Shown here one piece after another: positions 1 to 8,425 of a DNA stretch of 64,000 nt (position 1 is its first letter; every line of letters begins with the position of its first letter). Origin of the DNA: Prosthecobacter gellanilyticus (GTDB lineage Bacteria > Verrucomicrobiota > Verrucomicrobiia > Verrucomicrobiales > Verrucomicrobiaceae). The stretch spans positions 87,888 through 151,887 of the forward strand of contig NZ_BKAG01000017.1 in NCBI RefSeq assembly GCF_007992435.1, in the 5' to 3' direction. The position numbers were made by a program, and so were the translations under genes. Under the pieces are notes generated by a model. The model was not told where the DNA came from, did no database searches, and saw only the letters and a program-made list of their open reading frames with translations.

Positions 1-894
1 ATTGAAGATGTCCGTGACTTCCGCGCGGGTGGGCACGGGGTTTTCGATCATGCTTTCGAGCATCTGCGTGGCCACGATGACCTTGCGGCCATGGAAGGAG
101 CAGCGCTCGACGATCTGGCGCTGGATCAAAGGAAGGTCCTCGATGGGGCACTCGCTGCCGAGGTCACCACGGGCGATCATGATGCCACCGCTGGCCTCGA
201 CGAGCGTGTCGATGTTCTTGAGCGCCTGCTGGTTTTCGATCTTGGCGATGACACGTGCTTTGCTGCCCTTTTGCTCAAGCAGGAGGTTCAGATGCTGGAT
301 GTGCCCGGGCTCACGGGCAAAGCTGAGCGCGAAGTAGTCCACGCCGAGTTCCACGCCGAGATCGAGATCCGCGTAGTCTTTCTTGGTCAGAGGGGGCAGG
401 CGCACATCCACACCAGGAAGGTTGATGTGGCGGCGGCTTTTCATCTCACCCTGGGTCAGCACGGTGCCGAGGACGTATTTCGGGGTCACGGCGGTGGCTT
501 TGACTTGGATCATGCCGCCATCGATGAGGATGATGTCTCCGGGCTTCAGGTCCTTGCCGAGCTCCGGGTAGTTCACGGTGCAGGAATACTGCTTCGTGGG
601 CTGGAAATCGGGGGTGCAGCGGAACTCGACTTCATCACCCACCTTGAGCTGCCAGGGCTGCTCCACATCACCGGTGCGGATGCTGGGACCGGTAAGGTCC
701 ATGAGCACGGCGATCTCGCGGCCGGCATTCACCGCAGCCTCGCGCACACGGCCGTAGACCATGCGCACCCAGTCGTGGGAGGCGTGGCTCATGTTCAGGC
801 GCAGGATGTCCGCACCCTTGGTGATCAGAGTGGAGATGACGGCCGCGCTTTCAGTCGCCGGGCCGAGGGTGCAAAGAATTTTAGTTTTACGCAT
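1..894 (-). CDS. pyk: Pyruvate kinase, C-terminal part cut off by window edge
   Basis: Catalyses phosphoenolpyruvate + ADP to pyruvate + ATP, the last step of glycolysis, in the cytosol. Read on the minus strand from the ATG at 894, the frame stays open for 298 codons to the window edge, so only about the first 60% of a usual 470-residue enzyme is present. The start MRKTKILCTLGPATES is the classic first strand of the barrel. Further on are NMSH, MDLTGPSIRTG, the B domain, the active-site stretch with IARGDLG, and VIVATQMLES followed by PTRAEVTDI. The family is unmistakable. The regulatory C-terminal domain lies outside the window. It is the last gene of a minus-strand run; the preceding gene starts 150 bases upstream and has no obvious metabolic link. 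Confidence 0.95.
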   Translation of the reverse strand, partial: MRKTKILCTLGPATESAAVISTLITKGADILRLNMSHASHDWVRMVYGRVREAAVNAGREIAVLMDLTGPSIRTGDVEQPWQLKVGDEVEFRCTPDFQPTKQYSCTVNYPELGKDLKPGDIILIDGGMIQVKATAVTPKYVLGTVLTQGEMKSRRHINLPGVDVRLPPLTKKDYADLDLGVELGVDYFALSFAREPGHIQHLNLLLEQKGSKARVIAKIENQQALKNIDTLVEASGGIMIARGDLGSECPIEDLPLIQRQIVERCSFHGRKVIVATQMLESMIENPVPTRAEVTDIFN

Positions 895-1048
895 GGGGAG
901 GTTGGCGTCACGCCTTGCCCCGAATGCCGGGTTTCTCAAGACGCAATGCAGTCACAAGCAGGCAACGGGCCAGTGTGAGAGGGAGAAGTGCGCTCTTAAA
1001 AACACCCCGCCAGCGTGATCTCGGGGTTCGCCGTCCCAGTAACCTCCA

Positions 1049-2101
1049 CTACGATGATTTTTTCGGCAGCGGGGCAGGCAGCCACTCATCAGGGGCGCCG
1101 GCTTTCTGCAGCATGTCCCGCAGGCTGACGACCTTGCCGTTCTGGCGCTTGCTCTCCTGGGCGGCTTCCATGAAGGCGTAGATTTCCAAAGTTTGTTTGG
1201 TCGTGACAGGCGGCTGCTTGGTCTGGAAGAACTTGATGATCTCCCGCAGCATGGGCGTGTAGTCGCCCTGGCTGGCCTGCTCAGTGATCTTCTCCTGGCC
1301 GAAGCGGATGAGCTTGTAGTTGGTGGAGCCCATGGGCAGCGTGTGCAGGGCATACAAGGTGCCGAGCCGGCCGCCTTCCCACAAACCGGTGACCACGGAC
1401 ACGTCGGGTGCCGAAGTGCGCTCGACACTAAGGCAGCCACTGCCCATGACGGTGAAAAGAGATTCCGTGGAATGAATGCCGTAGAAGAAGAGATCCGGGT
1501 GGTGCGGCAGCAAGGGAGCGGGGCCATAAGCCAGCACCGCACGTGCAGGGACCTTCTCCGCATTCGCCACTTCGACGACACCGGGCCACCACCGTGTGGC
1601 GGAGGAACTGAAGATGGGCACCTTGGCCACGTCTGCGAGCTTGTAGATCTCCACAGCATCCTTGAGGCTGGCGGCCACGGGCTTGTCGAGAAAGAAGGGT
1701 TTGCCGCTGGTGATGACCTCACGCGCTTGATCCAGATGCGGACGACCATCCACGCTGAGGATCATGAGCGCATCCGAGGCCGCGCAGACTTCCGCGATAG
1801 TGGGGAGGATCTTCACGCCATACTTGTCACGCAGTGTGGCCGTGAAGCCTTCGATACGTGTGGCGCTCTCCGGCAGGTCCGGGCTGCCACCGGCGAAGGC
1901 AGCGACCACGCGCGCGCCCGGCACATGATTCGGGTTCGCCGGATCATTCAGACGAAGCGTGAACTGCTCTGAATGAGAGGTGTCGAGTCCGATGAGCCCG
2001 ATGCGGATGTTATCAGCCATGGCACAGGTGGAGAGGAGCAGCAGCGTGGTCGCGCAGGCGGCCGCGAGGCGGAGCTTCAGGTTGGAAATCTTGACTCTCA
2101 T
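1049..2101 (-). CDS. Exported Gfo/Idh/MocA-family oxidoreductase
   Basis: A 350-residue protein with a cleavable signal peptide (hydrophobic run around residues 15-28 ending CAMA before DNIRIG). The mature part starts with a Rossmann fold (IRIGLIGLDTSHSEQF). The EKP-like motif of the family appears as FLDKPVAAS near residue 140, where the Lys-Pro pair normally supports catalysis on a sugar or inositol substrate. Signal-bearing members of this family are frequent in Planctomycetes and Verrucomicrobia. The substrate cannot be told from sequence, and the glycine-rich loop is weaker than in cytosolic dehydrogenases, so cofactor binding is presumed and not shown. It sits 28 bases downstream of the M29 aminopeptidase on the same strand and could be cotranscribed with it. 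Confidence 0.8.
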   Translation of the reverse strand: MRVKISNLKLRLAAACATTLLLLSTCAMADNIRIGLIGLDTSHSEQFTLRLNDPANPNHVPGARVVAAFAGGSPDLPESATRIEGFTATLRDKYGVKILPTIAEVCAASDALMILSVDGRPHLDQAREVITSGKPFFLDKPVAASLKDAVEIYKLADVAKVPIFSSSATRWWPGVVEVANAEKVPARAVLAYGPAPLLPHHPDLFFYGIHSTESLFTVMGSGCLSVERTSAPDVSVVTGLWEGGRLGTLYALHTLPMGSTNYKLIRFGQEKITEQASQGDYTPMLREIIKFFQTKQPPVTTKQTLEIYAFMEAAQESKRQNGKVVSLRDMLQKAGAPDEWLPAPLPKKSS

Positions 2102-2129
2102 GGACCACAGGGACGGCCGGAAGGCGTCT

Positions 2130-3227
2130 TCAATTCAGAGGCTTCAACTCAGGCAGGAGGAATTTCCCATCCTTGCGGATGAGCTGACCATCAAACCAGA
2201 TCTCCCCGCCGCCATAGTCAGGGCGCTGGATGCAGACGAGGTCCCAGTGCACCTGGCTGCGGTTGCCATTGTCAGCGGGGCCTTCATAAGCCTGGCCCGG
2301 GGTGAAGTGGAAGCTGCCGGCGATCTTCTCATCAAACAGGATGTCACGCATCGGCTCCTTGATCTCACGATTGAAGGCGATGGCGAACTCACCGATGAAG
2401 CGAGCACCGTCATCGCTGTCGAAGATCTTGTTAATCGCCTCCGTGTTGTTGGCGGTGGCCTTGACGATCTTGCCCTTGGAGAACTCGAGCTTCACGCTGT
2501 CAAACGCGATGCCCTGGTAGATGGTCGGCGCGTTGTAGCTGATCACGCCCTCCACGCTGTCCTTCACCGGCGCGCTGAAGACCTCGCCATCCGGAATGTT
2601 ATGACGACCGCCGCAGGCGATGGCCTTCAAGCCTTTCAGGCTGAAGCGCAGATCCGTGCCGGGGCCCTTGATGTGGACGTCCTTGGTCTTGTCCATGAGC
2701 TTCTTGAGGGCATTCATGGAGGGAATGAGCGCGGCGTAGTCCAGCAGGCAGACGCGGAAGAAGAAGTCCTCAAAGCCCTGCGTGCTCATACCGGCCTGCT
2801 GGGCCATGGCGGAGGTGGGCCAGCGCAGCACACACCAGCGGGTGTTGTTCACGCGCTCGTTCTGCAGCGGACGCAGTTTGGACATGACCAGCTTCATGCG
2901 TTCCGCGGGCACATCACTGTTTTCGGTGATGTTGTTGCTGCCGCGCACCGCGATGTAGCAGTCCATCTTCTTCATCAGCTCGAGCTGGTGCTGGCCAATG
3001 AGGTCATACTGCACGTCTGCGGCATGCATCATCATCTCACGAGTCACCGAGGTGTCATGGAGATGCACCAGCGGATGCGCCTTGGCATCCACCACAGCGC
3101 GAATGAGGGCCTGGGCCACGTAGCCGGGCACGTCAAAACAATCGATCCACACGAAGTCGCCCTTTTTCACTTGGGTCGAGTAGCGGACGAGGGTGCGTGC
3201 GAGCTGGTCGATGCGTGGGTCGTGCAT
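2130..3227 (-). CDS. M29-family aminopeptidase
   Basis: A 365-residue cytosolic metallo-aminopeptidase of family M29 (thermophilic aminopeptidase T/AmpS type), releasing N-terminal amino acids from peptides. The metal-binding and catalytic positions known for the family lie in the C-terminal half: the Glu in PDGEVFSAP, the Glu in EFAIAFN, the His and Tyr in [10 protein letters not shown], and the His/Asp pair in VHWDLV. The N-terminal half ([16 protein letters not shown] onwards) matches the usual substrate-cap domain. Length is slightly below the usual 400-410. No signal peptide. ATG start at 3227. The 228 bases upstream, towards moaE, hold nothing recognisable. Confidence 0.85.
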   Translation of the reverse strand: MHDPRIDQLARTLVRYSTQVKKGDFVWIDCFDVPGYVAQALIRAVVDAKAHPLVHLHDTSVTREMMMHAADVQYDLIGQHQLELMKKMDCYIAVRGSNNITENSDVPAERMKLVMSKLRPLQNERVNNTRWCVLRWPTSAMAQQAGMSTQGFEDFFFRVCLLDYAALIPSMNALKKLMDKTKDVHIKGPGTDLRFSLKGLKAIACGGRHNIPDGEVFSAPVKDSVEGVISYNAPTIYQGIAFDSVKLEFSKGKIVKATANNTEAINKIFDSDDGARFIGEFAIAFNREIKEPMRDILFDEKIAGSFHFTPGQAYEGPADNGNRSQVHWDLVCIQRPDYGGGEIWFDGQLIRKDGKFLLPELKPLN

Positions 3228-3455
3228 GGATGCTTATAACGAGCAAGGGACGGGATGGTAAACAGGTTTTTATGATGAAGACCTCTTTGATTCCGCTCAA
3301 AAGTTCGGAGACCGGGCGAGTGAAGCAGACGGCCTCTTGGAAATGCTCGCCTGTTAGGCTCGCTTGAGTCCCGTCCCTCGATCGCGCGCTAGGCAGCAGT
3401 CTTGGGCTCTCTCCTCCCCTCGCATGTGTTCAATTGCGCAGAATGCAGAGGCCTG

Positions 3456-3836
3456 TCATTCACCCGCAAAGACGGGCCGCTTCCAGATCGGCACGCGGGT
3501 CTTCACCTCTTTCAGATACCACCGGCACAGATCAAAGGATTCCGCGCTGTGCTTGCTGCGGACTCGGATGAGGATGCTCGGCTCTGCTGCGGCCACCAAA
3601 CCCAGACGATGCTGGATGAAAACCTCATGTGGGCCGTGATCCTGCCGCCCTTGGGTGATCAGCTCCGCGAGCATCTTTTCCGCCATGGGCAGATAGACGC
3701 TGTAGTCGATCCCGGTGATGAGACGGCCGTCTTCAAGATCACGCACGGTTCCCAGAAAGCGCACCTCTGCGCCCTCACCTGAGGCGAAGGCGGGGGTTTG
3801 CTCCGCAGGAATGGGATCGTGGGAAAGGAGAAACAT
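3456..3836 (-). CDS. moaE: Molybdopterin synthase catalytic subunit MoaE
   Basis: A 126-residue MoaE, the large subunit of molybdopterin synthase. It transfers sulfur from the thiocarboxylated C-terminus of MoaD to precursor Z. Diagnostic parts are EVRFLGTVRD near the N-terminus, the middle YSVYLPMAEKML segment, the HRLG segment, and the active-site C-terminal region with RSKHSAESFDLCRWYLKEVK and KTRVPIWK, whose lysines and arginine bind the pterin. The length is slightly below the usual 140-150. No moaD or other molybdenum cofactor gene is next to it, so MoaD must be encoded elsewhere. Confidence 0.9.
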   Translation of the reverse strand: MFLLSHDPIPAEQTPAFASGEGAEVRFLGTVRDLEDGRLITGIDYSVYLPMAEKMLAELITQGRQDHGPHEVFIQHRLGLVAAAEPSILIRVRSKHSAESFDLCRWYLKEVKTRVPIWKRPVFAGE

Positions 3837-3916
3837 ACATCCGTGGGGGCTTTGTCATCACGCGATGCATGCCAGACCGCACGCATCCGATGATCCGCAT
3901 GAACCCTTGTTAGGTC

Positions 3917-6900
3917 TCACTGCTTCGAGAACTCGCGGTCGAGAGCGTCGAGGTATTTCGAGATGGCATCCTGACGCGGGGGCAGCTCCTTCTGGATGGT
4001 CTCAGGCAGGTGCAGGTAGTCCTCAAAGGAGCCGGACATCGCCGGGGAGCTGTTCGCCTCATGAAGGTCGAGCTGGTCACGGATGGCCTTGCTCTGATCC
4101 AGCGCATTTTGAGTGCGCTCACGAAGCTTGAGCAGGCGCTCGTCCATGTTCTTGGTCTTGCCGTCCACAAGTTCGCCGACGAGGGCGGTGTAGTCGACCA
4201 CGATCGGGCGGAAGAGCACCGCGCTGCGCTGCTGGAGGGCCTGAAGGGCCACCAGATTGCGCTGGAGGATTTCCTTGCGGTCCGGGCGCTTCATGATCGC
4301 GGCATAGTCCTCGATCGGCACAGCGGCAGCCACGGTTGGCTCGCTGTCCTCAGGCTTCTTGGCTGGCGCGGCAGGCTTGGGCTTTGGGGCCTCTTCCTTG
4401 GCCACGGGCATCTTGGGTTCTTCCGTCTTCGGCTCGGAGGTGGGCTCTGGCTTGGGCATCTCGGGTTTTGCCTCCTCCTTGGCCACTGGCTTGGGCTTCG
4501 GCTTTTCGGCAGACGGTTTGGTCTCCTCAGGCTTAGTCTCAGTCGTCATGACTTCAGCCTTCGGTGCCTCCTCAGGCTTCTCGCCTGGCATGATACCTTC
4601 CTCCTTTTTCTTGCCGCCAAAGAGCGGCCGGATGCGCATGGGTTCATGCTTGGTCTTTTCACCCTCAGCCACAGGCTTGGCCTCGGCAGGCATGTCCGCA
4701 GGTTTAGGTGCCTCGGGTTTGGGAGCCGCTTCCGCAGGCTCCTTGGGTTTCTGGGCCGGCTTCTCCGCAGGTTTGGCTTCAGCGGCCATGGGCGCAGGCA
4801 CAGGTGCAGGAGCGGGTTCGGCAGGTTTAGGCTCTTCCGCAGGCTTCTTTTCACCACCGCCAAAGAGACCGCGCAGGCCCCGGCGCTTCTCGGGAGTCGC
4901 CGCAGGTTCCGCGAACTTCACGGTTTCAGCCGGCGGCATCTCTGCCGCAGGGGGCGGGGCCTCTGCCGGCTTCTTGGAGTCAGGCTTTTTCTCCGCGGCT
5001 GGCTCGGGCTTGGGTTCAGGTGCCTTGGCCTTTTCTTTGGACTCTTCCTTGGTTTCTTTTTTGGGCGCAGGCTTGGCCTCCTCCTTCTTCGGTTCGGGAG
5101 CAGGCTCGTTCTTCGGCTCTTCCGCAGGCTTCTTGCCTCCGCCAAAAATGCCGAACACACGTTTCTTTTTCTTCGGCGCCTCCTCACTCACGGCAGCTTC
5201 CTGGAACACCATGGCGACCAATGGCTGGCCTGACGTCAGCTGCCAGTCCTGCTGAAGGCTGGAGACGCTTCCGGGGGTCTGCTCACCGGCTTGTTCGCCT
5301 GACTCGCCCTCGGTCCTGCCCTTCTTCTCCTTGGCAGGCTCCTCAATCTTTGAAGGATCTTCTTCCTTCTTCTTGTCACCCCGGAACCAGTTCAGGGGAT
5401 TGAGCTTGGAACGCTTCTCGGATTCCTCGGCGGGCGCAGGAGGAGCATCTTCCACGACCGGCTTTTCATTCCCCCTGGAGGCAGCCTTGGGCCGCTCCTC
5501 CACCTTGGGTGCGGCTTCCGTTTTTTCCTCCACCGGGGTGACGTCTCCTTCCGGCTTCTTCCGGCCATTGCCGAACCAACGATTGAACAACGGTTTGCGC
5601 TCCTCGCCTGTTTCCGCACGCGGGCCTTCTGCCTCTGGAAGGGTGACATTCGCCGCGACCTCGACCGGTTTGTCCACCACCTTTGATTCTTCCTCGACAC
5701 GGCTCTTTGCCTCTTCCTTGGCTGCTTCCTCGATGGCGGACTCGATCATGGTCTCTTCATCACTCTTGCGATGCGAGAAGGGGTTCAGTCGGCTGAAAAA
5801 GCCGCGCTTCTTCTCCGCGTCGGGGGTGGCCTCGGACACCAGCACAGGAGGCGTGCCCTCCCCAGGCTTGGGGGTGGAGACGACCGCTGGCTCGCTCGGG
5901 GTCAGCTTGACCTTCGCCACGACTGGACGGACACGCGGCTGCGGCACCTCGGCGGCCTTGGCTTGATAATGGAAGGTCAGTGCTTCCTCCAGCGCAGCCA
6001 GCGTGGCATCCGGGCTCAGGGGCTCCGAGACTCCCGGGCGCGAGAGATTGGCGAGCTGCAGCGCCCACCATTTGTTCAGGCTGGCCGGGCTGGTGGTGAA
6101 GCTCGGGAAAGCCTGGTCTAACAACTCACGCTCAGGCCGCGCATCACCGGCGATGGAGGAGAGGAAGCGGTTCAGCCGCGCGCCACCTTCCGGCTGGTCC
6201 AGCAGGGCGAGCACCAGCGCGCAACAAGAAGTTTGGTAAATGGTCCGCGAGAGCGCATCCATCTGCGTGGGCGAGGCCTCGATGATCTCCTCGATGCCAA
6301 AGATTTTTCCCGACTTGAAGATGGCTGCGAAGAGCGTGCTCGGGCGCGCCTGCTTGCGGTAGTCCAAGGCTTCCATCACCCCGGTGAAGACCCAGTCAGG
6401 CAGCACGGAGGTGCGCTTGGCACCACCTTTCTGATGACGCAGCACGCGCTCTGCGAGAAGGGCGCGCACGATCTCCGCGCGGAAGTCTGTGGGCCGCAGG
6501 TCCGGGCGCAGGTTCACGGTGACCTGGATGTGAAAGCCACCATGCGTGATCTCCGAAAGCGTCATCGAAACGGCCTTGTCCGCCTTGCGCGCTGAATCAC
6601 CCGAATTCAGCAGGACCACCACCGGCAGCGCCCAGGGCTGCTGGTCACGCAGGAGCTGGCGCAGCTCGTGATGGATCTCCTCACAACGGCTGGAAAAGGC
6701 GCTGCGCAGAGGCAGGTCATTTCCATGCACGATGAACTGGCCGCTGCTGCTGGTGGAATGAATGCCCTTGTTCGAGCTCAGTGTGGTCGGCGGGACCACG
6801 GCGGGCTTCACCGGCAGATCCGGGATGCGGCTCGGAGCCGCTGCGGGCTCGGCCTGCAGCTGCCCTGGCATGGGCGGAGCCACGGGAGGCGCGGGTGCTG

Positions 6901-7027
6901 CATCACCCTTGGCGGCAGGGGCCGCAGGCGGGGTGAGCAGGGGAAGCTTCTCCTGCGCCATCGCAGCTCCCGAAAGAGCAGCGAGAAGAAGGGTGAGGAC
7001 ATGAAGGATGCGGCTGGACATGCGCAA
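3917..7027 (-). CDS. Exported 1036-residue Ala/Pro/Lys/Glu-rich protein with repeated basic-aromatic cassettes
   Basis: No known function. A signal peptide (residues 1-24, ending GAAMA) leads into a Pro/Ala linker and then a folded region at about residues 90-330 (LPLRSAFSSRCEEIHHELRQLL, LPVVVLLNSGD, HIQVTVNLRPDLR) that resembles the start of a peptidase-associated domain but shows no HExxH. From about 405 to 810 the chain is low complexity, full of EEPKPAE runs. It is interrupted every 65-95 residues by a short basic, aromatic cassette: FFSRLNPF, FNRWFGNGRKK, LNWFRGDKKK, FGIFGGGKKP, LRGLFGGGEKK, RPLFGGKKK. The C-terminal 150 residues look helical and folded. It could be a cell-envelope scaffold. 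The antisense frames over this gene are open only because of its codon bias. Confidence 0.85.
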   Translation of the reverse strand: MRMSSRILHVLTLLLAALSGAAMAQEKLPLLTPPAAPAAKGDAAPAPPVAPPMPGQLQAEPAAAPSRIPDLPVKPAVVPPTTLSSNKGIHSTSSSGQFIVHGNDLPLRSAFSSRCEEIHHELRQLLRDQQPWALPVVVLLNSGDSARKADKAVSMTLSEITHGGFHIQVTVNLRPDLRPTDFRAEIVRALLAERVLRHQKGGAKRTSVLPDWVFTGVMEALDYRKQARPSTLFAAIFKSGKIFGIEEIIEASPTQMDALSRTIYQTSCCALVLALLDQPEGGARLNRFLSSIAGDARPERELLDQAFPSFTTSPASLNKWWALQLANLSRPGVSEPLSPDATLAALEEALTFHYQAKAAEVPQPRVRPVVAKVKLTPSEPAVVSTPKPGEGTPPVLVSEATPDAEKKRGFFSRLNPFSHRKSDEETMIESAIEEAAKEEAKSRVEEESKVVDKPVEVAANVTLPEAEGPRAETGEERKPLFNRWFGNGRKKPEGDVTPVEEKTEAAPKVEERPKAASRGNEKPVVEDAPPAPAEESEKRSKLNPLNWFRGDKKKEEDPSKIEEPAKEKKGRTEGESGEQAGEQTPGSVSSLQQDWQLTSGQPLVAMVFQEAAVSEEAPKKKKRVFGIFGGGKKPAEEPKNEPAPEPKKEEAKPAPKKETKEESKEKAKAPEPKPEPAAEKKPDSKKPAEAPPPAAEMPPAETVKFAEPAATPEKRRGLRGLFGGGEKKPAEEPKPAEPAPAPVPAPMAAEAKPAEKPAQKPKEPAEAAPKPEAPKPADMPAEAKPVAEGEKTKHEPMRIRPLFGGKKKEEGIMPGEKPEEAPKAEVMTTETKPEETKPSAEKPKPKPVAKEEAKPEMPKPEPTSEPKTEEPKMPVAKEEAPKPKPAAPAKKPEDSEPTVAAAVPIEDYAAIMKRPDRKEILQRNLVALQALQQRSAVLFRPIVVDYTALVGELVDGKTKNMDERLLKLRERTQNALDQSKAIRDQLDLHEANSSPAMSGSFEDYLHLPETIQKELPPRQDAISKYLDALDREFSKQ

Positions 7028-7066
7028 ATCAGAGGGAAAGGACAGGACGTGAACGGTGGACGGAAA

Positions 7067-7633
7067 TCAGGGGAAGCGCGGATCGAGCACCAGTTTGTTT
7101 TGGGCGAAGGTCACTTCATTCATCTGAAACAGAGCCTGGATCTCATCGTGCAGCGCATCACTCAGTCCCCGCAGGGCAGGTGCCAGGGGACGCAGAAAAC
7201 CACGCGGCACGGCGAGGTGGCCATAAGCTCCGCCCACCACCTCCACGCGAAACACCTTTTCCAGGCGGTCCACCTTGAGATCCACCGTGGCGGTACTGGC
7301 ATGACCCAGCACGCTCCAGAGGAGGGTCACATGCGCCACCTCCGGCTCAAAGTCGACATTCAAGCGGTCAAACTTCACGGACTGGCCGAGCGCGGGTGCC
7401 ACCCTGCCCGTCAGCACACGGCTCAGGTGGCGGTTCAGCTCGCCTTCATGGATCTCCACAGTGCCGGAGCCCTTGATGGCGGCCTGCTTGAGTTCATCCA
7501 CCAAATCCCGCGGCTTGGCGCCTGCCTTCGCGGCCTCAGACAGCTTGATGGGTGCAGGCCGATGCGCCACCCAGGCGGCGCCAGCCAGCGCACTGAGCAT
7601 GATCATCAGCAGGAAATGGAAAAGAAACCTCAC
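7067..7633 (-). CDS. Membrane-anchored protein of unknown function
   Basis: An unrecognised 188-residue protein with an N-terminal hydrophobic anchor or signal (MRFLFHFLLMIMLSALAGA) followed by a soluble region of about 160 residues rich in beta-strand-like segments (GTVEIHEGELNRHL, VKFDRLNVDFEPEVAHVTLL). The open frame continues upstream to a TTG at 7672. The GTG at 7633 is preferred because it places the hydrophobic segment directly at the N-terminus. It starts just downstream of pyrE and ends 39 bases before the 1036-residue exported protein, so the three may form one minus-strand operon. The repeated 'E.HEGELNRHL' style resembles lipid-binding exported proteins, but no family was recognised. 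Confidence 0.7.
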   Translation of the reverse strand: MRFLFHFLLMIMLSALAGAAWVAHRPAPIKLSEAAKAGAKPRDLVDELKQAAIKGSGTVEIHEGELNRHLSRVLTGRVAPALGQSVKFDRLNVDFEPEVAHVTLLWSVLGHASTATVDLKVDRLEKVFRVEVVGGAYGHLAVPRGFLRPLAPALRGLSDALHDEIQALFQMNEVTFAQNKLVLDPRFP

Positions 7634-7714
7634 GAGCCGCGCATCATGCACCACAACGGGGCACTGCGGCAAGCTTTATGGTGAGGCTTCCAAGAGAGGG
7701 CCGAAGCCCCGAAA

Positions 7715-8284
7715 TCACACCAGATCGGCACGCGTGTAGGCGGCCACGACCGGGTAACCCTTGCTCTCGATGTTCTGCCGTCCGCCTTCCTGGCGGTCCA
7801 CCAGAATGAGCGCGAAGGCCACCTTGCCACCTTCCTCCTCAATGGCCTGGATGGCCTTCAGCGTGGAGTCTCCCGTGGTGATCACGTCATCCACCACCAC
7901 CACCGGCTGGTCCGGCGTGAAATTACCCTCGATGCGCTTGCCGCGGCCATGGCCCTTCGGCTCCTTGCGCACCACGAAGGCCTGCACCGGCTTTTCCTCA
8001 CCGGCGAGACTGGAGGAAATGGCCACCGCGAGGGTGATGGGGTCCGCGCCCATCGTCAGACCGCCCAGAGAGCCGATGCTGAGACCGCGCGCGGTCTCTT
8101 CCTTGCGCAGCAGGTCATGCAGCACACGCCCCACCAGCACGGCACCACGGGCATCCAGCGTGGTCACACGGCAGTCGACATACAGATCGCTCTCCTTCCC
8201 GGAGGCGAGGGTAAATTTGCCCGTTTTCACGGACTTGGTGCGGAGGATCTGGGCGAGTTCGGCGCGGTCGGATTCGAGGGACAT
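7715..8284 (-). CDS. pyrE: Orotate phosphoribosyltransferase
   Basis: Joins orotate to PRPP giving orotidine 5'-monophosphate in de novo pyrimidine synthesis, as a cytosolic dimer. At 189 residues it has the normal length. Visible motifs are the N-terminal KTGKFTLASGKESDLYVDCR, where the Ser/Lys bind orotate; the flexible catalytic loop with RKEPKGHGRGKRIEG; and the PRPP-binding signature VVVVDDVITTGDS. The ATG at 8284 is preceded by a purine-rich GGGAG. It is divergent from the secreted protease gene that begins at 8426, leaving a 141-base shared promoter region. No other pyrimidine gene lies nearby. Confidence 0.95.
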   Translation of the reverse strand: MSLESDRAELAQILRTKSVKTGKFTLASGKESDLYVDCRVTTLDARGAVLVGRVLHDLLRKEETARGLSIGSLGGLTMGADPITLAVAISSSLAGEEKPVQAFVVRKEPKGHGRGKRIEGNFTPDQPVVVVDDVITTGDSTLKAIQAIEEEGGKVAFALILVDRQEGGRQNIESKGYPVVAAYTRADLV

Positions 8285-8386
8285 GGCAGCTCCCGGTTTA
8301 GCGGAAGGTCAGCCGGAAGCAAGCGCGGTCCATGTTTCAGCAGCGGCAATGTGACGGATATTCCACGGGGTCCATGCCCCAATGAA

Positions 8387-8415
8387 TTGACTTTGAACCC
8401 GGTGCCTTCCATACA
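8387..8415 (+). promoter_or_regulatory. Possible sigma-70 promoter of the Lon-type protease gene
   Basis: TTGACT (8387-8392), then 17 bases, then CATACA (8410-8415). The -35 match is good and the -10 weak. The start point would fall only a few bases before the ATG at 8426, implying a nearly leaderless message, so either the promoter or the start codon may be different. Confidence 0.25.
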
Positions 8416-8425
8416 GAACCTGACT

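Noticed and set aside
3228..3455. Gap between the M29 aminopeptidase and moaE
   Set aside because: Searched for an RNA gene, riboswitch or terminator; nothing with support was seen.
4010..5255. Long plus-strand frames opposite the 1036-residue protein
   Set aside because: Gly/Leu/Phe-rich low complexity mirroring the Lys/Pro/Glu-rich sense chain. Antisense shadow.
7949..8425. N-terminal extension of the Lon-type protease frame back into pyrE
   Set aside because: It overlaps pyrE on the other strand and has no conservation; a signal peptide follows the ATG at 8426.
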